Shown here one piece after another: positions 1 through 5,170 of a stretch of DNA of 9,774 nucleotides (its first letter is position 1; each line of letters opens with the position of its first letter). The position numbers were made by a program, and so were the translations under genes. The DNA is from Caldifarciminota bacterium (GTDB lineage Bacteria; Hydrothermota; Hydrothermia; B15-G9; WFZT01). The stretch lies in the NCBI GenBank assembly GCA_026986655.1, contig JALSOD010000208.1, positions 1 to 9,774 of the forward strand, in the 5' to 3' direction. The notes under the pieces were generated by a model, which had not been told where the DNA came from, searched no databases, and saw only the letters and a list, made by a program, of their open reading frames with translations.

Positions 1-797
1 GAAGAAGCAAATGCCTCTTTACCCCTCACAATTTCCATACAATCAATGTGCCCTCTTGAATTTCTTCCAATTCCCACAGCTTCACCAACAATGACACTTC
101 TTGCTCTATCCTTCACAACGACTCTTGATTTTACCATACCCCTGGATTCTTCCCCTTCAAGAACAATCCTGTCCTTTATCTTTATTTCATCGTCTTCCTT
201 TCCGTAAACCTGAGTAAGGACATCGATCACTGCCCTATCGTGTAATTCTGCGTAAAGTTCGATATCGAGTTTTCCTACCCGTCCATCCACTACACGGAAT
301 GTTGTGACAAATCTCCCATTCTCCCGAAGATAAACACGTGTTGTGGGTTTCACAAGTATCCCACCGGTTCTCCCGTGAATGTGGGTTTCTTCGTAATTCA
401 GGAAACCATTTTTCTCAACTATTATATCGGCATCCATGATGTGTTCCACACCCTCAGGATTCGGGAAGATGCAGTGAGCAATAATTTTTACAGAGGCATT
501 TTCCTCAATGAAGAATTTTGACTTTATCACCTGTCGTCCTTTCTTTGCGGTTAGTCCAAGACATACATGCACAGGATTTGGAATTTTGTAACCCTTTTTA
601 ACTACGAGGTTGATATTCATCACGTTACCATCGGAATTTGGGATAATTTCAATTCCTTCAACTTTGTTAAGTCCGAGAACTCTACTACCGTTTATGATGA
701 TTGATGCAATTTTACTACTCTTCAGAAAATTGGCTGAGGAGCCTGCCCTTTCCAATGCATCAACAAGTGCAAGATATTCTTTATCGTACTTCTGCAT
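1..797 (-). CDS. SufB/SufD-family Fe-S cluster assembly scaffold (partial, C-terminus beyond window)
   Basis: An open frame of 265 codons with no stop, cut by the left edge. It is a SufB/SufD-type scaffold, the partner of the SufC ATPase in building Fe-S clusters in the cytoplasm. Visible family features are VHVCLG (Cys79), AHCIFPNPEGVEHIM (His108, Cys109), YEETHIHG (about 135-142), then the beta-helix region with RIVLEGEESRGMV and GIGRNSRGHIDCMEIV, typical of short archaeal-type SufB proteins of roughly 300-320 residues. If so, only about 50 C-terminal residues are missing. The start ATG (797-795) is set by a GGAGGTG SD at 811-805, 7 nt upstream. It lies inside the end of sufC in another frame (17-bp overlap), so translation is probably coupled. 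SufB versus SufD cannot be decided from this fragment; a single ancestral-type SufB/SmsB is my best reading. Confidence 0.88.
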   Translation of the reverse strand, partial: MQKYDKEYLALVDALERAGSSANFLKSSKIASIIINGSRVLGLNKVEGIEIIPNSDGNVMNINLVVKKGYKIPNPVHVCLGLTAKKGRQVIKSKFFIEENASVKIIAHCIFPNPEGVEHIMDADIIVEKNGFLNYEETHIHGRTGGILVKPTTRVYLRENGRFVTTFRVVDGRVGKLDIELYAELHDRAVIDVLTQVYGKEDDEIKIKDRIVLEGEESRGMVKSRVVVKDRARSVIVGEAVGIGRNSRGHIDCMEIVRGKEAFAS

Positions 798-1536
798 TTG
801 GTACCACCTCCGGTTGGTTGACATGGTCACAGGTTTTGCAGTTTTTGAGATAGATATCGACGATTTCACGGGAAGGACCGGTTTTTAGAATCATTCCACT
901 ACAGAGATGGGACGCGCGCTCAGCCATTAGTGCGAGTTCTTCACGGTGGGTGATCAAAATAATCGTTGTTCCCATTTTATTGAGCGTTCTCATGACATTT
1001 GCGATATCCGAAATGGACATCAAATCGATTCCAGAATCGGGCTCGTCAAGAATTGCTATCTCCGGCCTCATGAGGAAAACCGAGGCCAACTCTATTCTCT
1101 TTCTTTCGCCACCTGAGAGGCCTGAATCAAGGGCTCGATTCAAAAATTCGTCCGGGTTAAGTCCAACCATCTTAAGGGCATCTCCAGGATCAAGATTGTC
1201 CCTGGAGTATTTTTTACTGACCGCGAGATAATCCCTGACCTTTATACCTTCAAAACTTACTGGATGCTGGAATGCCATAGTAATGCCGAACCGTGCACGC
1301 TCGGTAATCGAGAGAGTCGAGATATCTCTCCCTTTAAAGATTATCCGCCCCTTGATCACCCTGTACCTTGACGAACCTATGAGAGTATTACCCAGCGTGG
1401 TTTTTCCTGTTCCGTTAGAGCCAAGTATAGCGTGAATTTCACCTTCAAAAATGTTGAGATTAACTCCTCTTAAAATAAAGGTGCCACCCGAATTTATGAC
1501 CCACAGATTTTCAACCTTAAGGATTTCATTCTTCAT
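781..1536 (-). CDS. sufC: SufC, Fe-S cluster assembly ABC-type ATPase
   Basis: A 251-residue soluble ABC ATPase, the usual SufC length, with no membrane segments. It energises the SufB/SufD scaffold during Fe-S cluster assembly. Motifs in order are Walker A GSNGTGKTT (39-47), Q-loop in MAFQHPVSFEGI, signature SGLSGGERKRIEL, Walker B with D-loop IAILDEPDSGID, and H-loop LITHRE. FQHP and DEPDSGID separate SufC from transporter ATPases (SufC usually has DE-x-DSGLD). The tail carries CKTC (Cys233, Cys236) shortly before the end. The ATG at 1536-1534 has no SD; a sigma70-like promoter ends 9 nt upstream, so the message may be nearly leaderless. The 3' end overlaps the SufB/SufD gene by 17 bp. The function is well supported; the role of the CxxC tail is unknown. 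Confidence 0.95.
   Translation of the reverse strand: MKNEILKVENLWVINSGGTFILRGVNLNIFEGEIHAILGSNGTGKTTLGNTLIGSSRYRVIKGRIIFKGRDISTLSITERARFGITMAFQHPVSFEGIKVRDYLAVSKKYSRDNLDPGDALKMVGLNPDEFLNRALDSGLSGGERKRIELASVFLMRPEIAILDEPDSGIDLMSISDIANVMRTLNKMGTTIILITHREELALMAERASHLCSGMILKTGPSREIVDIYLKNCKTCDHVNQPEVVPNAEVR
805..811 (-). promoter_or_regulatory. Shine-Dalgarno of the SufB/SufD gene
   Basis: GGAGGTG on the minus strand, 7 nt before the ATG at 797, inside the sufC coding sequence. It fixes the start of the downstream gene even though the two frames overlap, and contrasts with the absence of an SD before sufC. Confidence 0.85.
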
Positions 1537-1545
1537 GATGCAAAA

Positions 1546-1574
1546 ATATTAAATGACAAATTCCGAATAATCAA
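1546..1574 (-). promoter_or_regulatory. Candidate sigma70-type promoter of the suf operon
   Basis: On the minus strand, -35 TTGATT (1574-1569) and -10 TAATAT (1551-1546) are separated by exactly 17 bp. The -10 ends 9 nt before the sufC ATG, so the predicted transcript starts about 2-4 nt from the start codon, consistent with the lack of an SD. Each hexamer matches consensus at 4 of 6 positions. Confidence 0.55.
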
Positions 1575-1592
1575 ATAGTTTCATAAATTTGA
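1571..1592. promoter_or_regulatory. Inverted repeat between the divergent promoters, possible operator
   Basis: TCAAAT (1571-1576) and ATTTGA (1587-1592) are perfect 6-bp arms around a 10-nt centre. The left arm overlaps the -35 of the suf promoter, and the element lies 8 bp before the -35 of the plus-strand promoter. It could bind a dimeric regulator, but it is short and AT-rich, so chance is a real alternative. Confidence 0.25.
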
Positions 1593-1600
1593 GCATAGGG

Positions 1601-1628
1601 TTGACTTTTGGAAAGTGGAAGGTAAAAT
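1601..1628 (+). promoter_or_regulatory. Candidate sigma70-type promoter of the coiled-coil gene
   Basis: -35 TTGACT (1601-1606), a 16-bp spacer and -10 TAAAAT (1623-1628); each hexamer matches consensus at 5 of 6 positions. The -10 ends 10 nt before the ATG at 1639, predicting a leader of only about 3-5 nt. An AGGA at 1631-1634 lies just 4 nt from the ATG, a poor SD spacing and probably mostly upstream of the transcript start. Confidence 0.6.
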
Positions 1629-1638
1629 TTAGGATAAC

Positions 1639-2499
1639 ATGGTGCGAGCTTCAATAATAAGAAAACTTGAGGATATAGAGGACCCGAAACTCAGGGATAT
1701 ACTTATTAGCTTCCTTGAAGAAGCGGAGAGGATTATCGGGGAAACGGTAACAAGAAAAGAATTCCGGGAATTTGTTGAAAAAACCAATGAGAATTTTGAC
1801 CGTGTATGGAAAGCTATTGGAAAATTAACTGAGGCTCAAATACGAACAGAAGAAAGACTCGAGAGTCTTGCACACAGGGTAGATGAACTCGCTGAAGCCC
1901 AAAAGAAAACCGAAGAAAGACTCGAAAAACTTACTGCGAGGGTGGATAAACTCACTGAAAGGGTCGATAAACTCACTGAAAGGGTCGACAAACTCACTGA
2001 AAGGGTGGACCAGCTCGCGCAAAGAATGGAAGAACTCGCCGAAGCCCAAAAGAAAACCGAAGAAAGACTCGAAAAGCTCATTGGAGAACACAAGAAGACA
2101 CGTGAACACCTGGGTGGCCTTTCAAACGCTTTCGGCTATGTCCTTGAAGACAGGGCAATTCGGGGCTTGCCCGCCATTCTTCTGAAAAGATTCAATATGG
2201 AAATTACAGAACCACTGAGACGAGACTTTATCGAAACTGACTCCGGTAGAGCTATTGAGATAAATATATTTGGAAAGGGAAAAATTAACGGGAAAGAACT
2301 CGTTATAATAGGAGAATCCAAAGCTCAACTTAGAAAGAGGGACGTAGATAAATTTCTCAACTACATCAAAATGCTTGATAAACATCTCCCGGGTGAAAAA
2401 TTTCTCGTCCTCGTAACCTACCAAACACCTTTGCAGGTTAGAAAATACATACAAGAGAAGGGGATCAATCTCGTATTTTCCTACGAGCTCCCCCTCTAA
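1639..2499 (+). CDS. Coiled-coil protein with PD-(D/E)XK nuclease-like C-terminal domain (DUF3782-like)
   Basis: A 286-residue protein of unknown function. Residues about 10-155 form a long charged coiled coil of heptads (VDKLTER, AEAQKKTEERLEKL), including three near-identical VDKLTER units at 102-122. Residues about 165-286 resemble the PD-(D/E)XK-like domain seen in DUF3782-type proteins of thermophilic bacteria and archaea. The E-x-K motif is G225-ESK (Glu226, Lys228), preceded by AIEINIFGKG, where Asn209 sits where the metal-binding Asp would be expected. It ends with a beta-rich stretch, KFLVLVTYQTPLQVRKYIQEKGINLVFSYELPL. No signal peptide or membrane segment is seen. It is transcribed alone and away from suf. 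The domain assignment comes from memory of the family pattern; nuclease activity is not shown and may be lost. Confidence 0.8.
   Translation: MVRASIIRKLEDIEDPKLRDILISFLEEAERIIGETVTRKEFREFVEKTNENFDRVWKAIGKLTEAQIRTEERLESLAHRVDELAEAQKKTEERLEKLTARVDKLTERVDKLTERVDKLTERVDQLAQRMEELAEAQKKTEERLEKLIGEHKKTREHLGGLSNAFGYVLEDRAIRGLPAILLKRFNMEITEPLRRDFIETDSGRAIEINIFGKGKINGKELVIIGESKAQLRKRDVDKFLNYIKMLDKHLPGEKFLVLVTYQTPLQVRKYIQEKGINLVFSYELPL
1885..2078 (+). repeat. Pair of 47-bp direct repeats within the coiled coil
   Basis: The copies at 1885-1931 and 2032-2078 differ at only two positions, both third-codon or silent-type changes. They encode ELAEAQKKTEERLEKL-type helix and are offset by 147 bp, which is 49 codons or exactly seven heptads. 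High nucleotide identity suggests recent duplication or gene conversion rather than selection on protein alone. Confidence 0.85.
1942..2004 (+). repeat. Three tandem 21-bp repeats (one heptad each)
   Basis: The units 1942-1962, 1963-1983 and 1984-2004 each encode VDKLTER and differ only by GTG/GTC and GAT/GAC choices. More diverged units flank them at 1921-1941 and 2005-2025. Being 21 bp long, copy-number change keeps both the reading frame and the heptad register. Confidence 0.9.
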
Positions 2500-2591
2500 G
2501 GCCCGATCCCTTAGCTCAACACAAAATTCTCTCATTCATCAAAAATTCATTCATGCGTAGTCTCGCATTATAAAAAATTTTGAGTGGCATC

Positions 2592-2620
2592 TTGACAATA
2601 AAATTATAAAAAGGTATCTA
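2592..2620 (+). promoter_or_regulatory. Candidate promoter of the grpE-dnaK operon
   Basis: A perfect -35 TTGACA (2592-2597) lies 17 bp before TATCTA (2615-2620), a weak -10 with 3 of 6 consensus matches. The surroundings are very AT-rich. The predicted start near 2627 gives a leader of about 35 nt. No CIRCE inverted repeat (TTAGCACTC-N9-GAGTGCTAA) is present. Confidence 0.5.
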
Positions 2621-2630
2621 TTAATACTCA

Positions 2631-2650
2631 CTTTGAAAGTCCCTTCAAGG
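2631..2650 (+). promoter_or_regulatory. Leader hairpin overlapping the grpE SD (possible RNA thermometer)
   Basis: CTTTGAA (2631-2637) can pair with TTCAAGG (2644-2650) across a 6-nt loop: seven pairs including one G-U. The right arm takes in the AAGG of the SD AAGGAGGT (2647-2654), which lies 7 nt before the GTG start. The weak AU-rich stem would melt on heating. An overlapping palindrome, ACTTT-G-AAAGT (2630-2640), is an alternative fold or operator. Confidence 0.35.
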
Positions 2651-2661
2651 AGGTTGGCCCT

Positions 2662-3180
2662 GTGAAAAAGCACTGGACACAGAGGTTGAAAGAGGAAATG
2701 GAAAAGATAAAAAAGGAGAGAGATGAGTATAAAAATTTGTATTTGCGGGCCTTAGCAGACCATGAAAACTACAAGAAAAGGATTGAAGCAGACTGGAAAA
2801 AAGCTGTGGATTATGCCAATGAACGACTCATTTATGAGATCTTACCTGTTTTAGACAACTTCGAGCGTGCACTTGAGGCAATGCAGAACGCAAAGGATGT
2901 GGATTCCATAAAAAAGGGCGTTGAAATGATTTACAAAAGCCTCCTTGAAATTCTGAAGAAGGAGGGGCTGGAGCCATTCGAATCCAGAGGCAAGAAGTTT
3001 GACCCAAGACTGCACGAGGCTATCTCGGTAAAGGAAACCGCCGAGATGGAGCCGGGTGTTGTGGTGGAGGAATTCCAGAAAGGATACAAATTCAAAAACA
3101 AGCTTTTGAGACCGGCCAGGGTCTCAGTTTCCAAAGAGCCCGCAAGGGCTGAAGAAGACCCCACGAAGGGAGGGATGTAA
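2662..3180 (+). CDS. grpE: GrpE, nucleotide exchange factor of DnaK
   Basis: A 172-residue cytoplasmic co-chaperone that releases ADP from DnaK. The N-terminal half is a charged helix (about 5-60) used for dimerisation, containing DHENYKKRI. Then comes LPVLDNFERAL (about 62-72), the four-helix region GVEMIYKSLLEILKKEGLEPF, and the beta-wing with KKFDPRLHEAI and GYKFKNKLLRPARVSVSK, all classic GrpE signatures. The start is GTG at 2662, supported by AAGGAGGT 7 nt upstream; the next in-frame ATG (2698) would trim the helix and has no comparable SD. It is the first gene of the chaperone operon and is separated from dnaK by 1 bp. hrcA, which often precedes grpE, is absent here. Confidence 0.95.
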   Translation: MKKHWTQRLKEEMEKIKKERDEYKNLYLRALADHENYKKRIEADWKKAVDYANERLIYEILPVLDNFERALEAMQNAKDVDSIKKGVEMIYKSLLEILKKEGLEPFESRGKKFDPRLHEAISVKETAEMEPGVVVEEFQKGYKFKNKLLRPARVSVSKEPARAEEDPTKGGM

Positions 3181-3181
3181 T

Positions 3182-5077
3182 ATGGCAGAAAAGATTATTG
3201 GTATTGATCTCGGAACTACAAACTCGGTTGTCGCTGTTGTAATCGGTGGTGAGCCAACTGTGATACCCAATCCTGAGGGGGAGAGACTCACTCCCTCGGT
3301 AGTAGGTTTCAAGGACTCTGAAGTCCTCGTCGGCTCTCTTGCCAAAAGACAGGCAATAACCAATTCTGAGAACACAGTATATTCCGTAAAGAGGTTCATG
3401 GGCCGCAGATACGACGAGGCACTCGAAGATATTAGAAGAGTGCCCTATAAAGTCGTTCGCGGCAAAAATGATCGAGTGGAAATCTTTATTCCAGCAGTCA
3501 ACAAAAATTTCACACCAGAAGAAATTTCAGCAAAAATTCTTTCTTATCTCAAAAAGGCGGCAGAGAGTTACCTTGGAGAACCTGTTAAAAAGGCTGTAAT
3601 AACCGTCCCCGCTTACTTCAACGATGCTCAGAGACAGGCGACAAAGGACGCAGGCATAATTGCTGGACTCGAAGTACTCCGTGTCTTTCCGGAACCCACG
3701 GCGGCAGCACTCGCCTACGGACTCAACAAGACTGACAGAACCGTTCGCGTTGCTGTTTATGACCTCGGTGGTGGCACATTCGACATCTCCATCCTTGAGC
3801 TCGACCAGGGGGTATTTGAGGTAAAGGCAACAAAGGGTGACACCCATTTAGGTGGAGATGACATTGACCAGAGAATCGTTGAATGGCTGATTGATGAGTT
3901 CAAGAACGAAACTGGCATTGACCTACGTCAGGATAAGATGGCTCTCCAGAGACTGAGAGAGGCTGCAGAAAAGGCAAAGAAAGAGCTTTCAACAATGATG
4001 GAAACCACTATATCCCTACCGTTTATCGCGGCAGACGCATCAGGTCCAAAGCACCTTGAGAGGAAACTCACGCGGGCAAGACTCGAGGCAATGTCACGCG
4101 ATTTGATTGAGAGAACCATCACAATCTGCCGTCAGGCACTGGAAGATGCAAAAGTTTCACCTGCTGACATTGACGAAGTTATCCTCGTAGGTGGACAGAC
4201 CAGAATGCCACTCGTTCAGCAGATGGTGAAAGATTTCTTTGGCAAGGAACCTCACAAGGGAATCAATCCTGACGAGGTCGTCGCCATTGGAGCAGCTATT
4301 CAGGCCGGAATCCTCGCCGGTGAATATAAGGACAAGGATATTGTTCTCCTCGACGTCACACCACTCTCCCTCGGTGTTGAAACATTGGGCGGTGTATTTG
4401 ACGTCGTTATCCCAAGAAATACAACAATTCCAACGAGAAAATCCAAGATTTACACCACGGCTGAAGACAATCAGACAAGTGTAATGATCAAGGTTTATCA
4501 GGGGGAGAGACCCATTGCTTCGGAAAATAGATTACTCGGTCAGTTTGAATTAACAGGAATTCCACCTGCTCCACGTGGTGTGCCTCAGATCGAGGTAACA
4601 TTTGACCTTGATGCAGATGGGATTTTGCACGTCAAAGCGGTTGATAAAGGCACAAGTAAAGAGGCGTCTATAAAAATACATGCGAGGACGGGACTCACCG
4701 AGGAAGAAATTGAAAAGATGGTGAAAGAAGCTGAAGCCCACGCTGAGGAAGACAGGAAGAGGAAGGAATTAATTGATCTCCGTAACCAGGCGGATGCCTT
4801 CGCATACTCTGTGGAAAAGAGTTTGAAAGACCTTGGTGATAAGATACCTTCAGATAAAAAGTCGCAGGTTGAATCGGCTATAAAGAGCCTGCGCGATGTG
4901 ATAAACCAGGATGACGCTGGAAAGATCAGAGAACAGCTTGAAAATCTTCAGAGAGTATGGAATGAGGTAACACAGGAGATTTACAAGTCACAGGCCGCAG
5001 GAGCAGGGGCACAGCAGCAGCAACAGGGTGGCGAAGACAAAGGTGATACTGGAACAAACTATGAAGTAGTTGATTAA
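3182..5077 (+). CDS. dnaK: DnaK, Hsp70 molecular chaperone
   Basis: A 631-residue cytosolic Hsp70, full length for bacteria, that binds unfolded peptides under ATP control. The nucleotide-binding domain shows DLGTTN (9-14), VITVPAYFNDAQRQATKDAG, DLGGGTFD (194-201) and GGQTRMP (337-343). The interdomain linker is VLLDV (388-392), followed by TPLSLGVETLGG. The substrate-binding domain has NTTIPTRKS and RLLGQFELTGIPPAPRGVPQIEVTFDLDADGILHV. The helical lid follows, then a low-complexity tail with five consecutive Gln and the end NYEVVD. The ATG follows the grpE stop by 1 bp and has GGAGGG 7 nt upstream (3169-3174). Nothing appears truncated or altered. Confidence 0.98.
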   Translation: MAEKIIGIDLGTTNSVVAVVIGGEPTVIPNPEGERLTPSVVGFKDSEVLVGSLAKRQAITNSENTVYSVKRFMGRRYDEALEDIRRVPYKVVRGKNDRVEIFIPAVNKNFTPEEISAKILSYLKKAAESYLGEPVKKAVITVPAYFNDAQRQATKDAGIIAGLEVLRVFPEPTAAALAYGLNKTDRTVRVAVYDLGGGTFDISILELDQGVFEVKATKGDTHLGGDDIDQRIVEWLIDEFKNETGIDLRQDKMALQRLREAAEKAKKELSTMMETTISLPFIAADASGPKHLERKLTRARLEAMSRDLIERTITICRQALEDAKVSPADIDEVILVGGQTRMPLVQQMVKDFFGKEPHKGINPDEVVAIGAAIQAGILAGEYKDKDIVLLDVTPLSLGVETLGGVFDVVIPRNTTIPTRKSKIYTTAEDNQTSVMIKVYQGERPIASENRLLGQFELTGIPPAPRGVPQIEVTFDLDADGILHVKAVDKGTSKEASIKIHARTGLTEEEIEKMVKEAEAHAEEDRKRKELIDLRNQADAFAYSVEKSLKDLGDKIPSDKKSQVESAIKSLRDVINQDDAGKIREQLENLQRVWNEVTQEIYKSQAAGAGAQQQQQGGEDKGDTGTNYEVVD

Positions 5078-5090
5078 TGAAATTTTTGTT

Positions 5091-5119
5091 TGGCGAAGGC
5101 GCCTCAGGCGCCTTCGCCA
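5091..5119. repeat. Perfect 13-bp-stem inverted repeat between dnaK and dnaJ
   Basis: TGGCGAAGGCGCC (5091-5103) and its exact complement (5107-5119) flank the 3-nt loop TCA. The stem is GC-rich and contains the self-complementary GGCGCC in each arm. No T-tract follows on either strand, so a classical intrinsic terminator is unlikely. It may instead protect the dnaK mRNA 3' end, lower readthrough, or be a copy of a dispersed palindromic repeat. Confidence 0.85.
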
Positions 5120-5133
5120 CACATTCATAAACA

Positions 5134-5162
5134 TGGATTTTAAATTCTCCCAACATTATCAT
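5134..5162 (+). promoter_or_regulatory. Possible secondary promoter in front of dnaJ
   Basis: -10 TATCAT (5157-5162, 5 of 6 matches) lies 8 nt before the dnaJ ATG, with a weak -35 TGGATT (5134-5139, 3 of 6) at 17-bp spacing. dnaJ has no SD, so the same promoter-to-ATG arrangement as at sufC and the coiled-coil gene may apply. The -35 is poor, so this is tentative. Confidence 0.3.
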
Positions 5163-5170
5163 TTAACAGC

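Noticed and set aside
610..888. Plus-strand frame of 92 codons across the sufC/sufB junction
   Set aside because: It is antisense to two recognised genes and has no SD or family match.
1942..2004. Tandem 21-bp units as a CRISPR-like array
   Set aside because: The units are contiguous with no spacers and are in frame, coding for heptads.
1825..2109. Long open frames on both strands across the coiled-coil repeats
   Set aside because: They are low-complexity mirror translations (runs of Ser/Leu/Phe or Lys/Ser) of the 21-bp and 47-bp repeats, without SDs or family resemblance.
2496..2514. Hairpin CTAAGG/CCTTAG with a 7-nt loop at the end of the coiled-coil gene, as a terminator
   Set aside because: The stem is only 6 bp, overlaps the stop codon and is followed by no T-tract; at best a weak end signal.
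2122..2535. 137-codon antisense frame over the nuclease-like domain
   Set aside because: It is the opposite strand of a well-supported gene, has no RBS and no recognisable protein pattern.
2622..2648. TTAATACTC near the grpE leader as half of a CIRCE element
   Set aside because: It matches TTAGCACTC at 7 of 9 positions, but the second half-site after 9 nt (GTCCCTTCA) does not resemble GAGTGCTAA.
5012..5026. CAG-rich run in dnaK as an unstable repeat of interest
   Set aside because: Five Gln codons in the flexible DnaK tail are common and unremarkable.
5091..5130. Classical Rho-independent terminator after dnaK
   Set aside because: The hairpin is strong, but the downstream sequence is CACATTCATAAAC with no T-run, and the minus-strand side is followed by A-rich sequence, so the terminator pattern fails on both strands.
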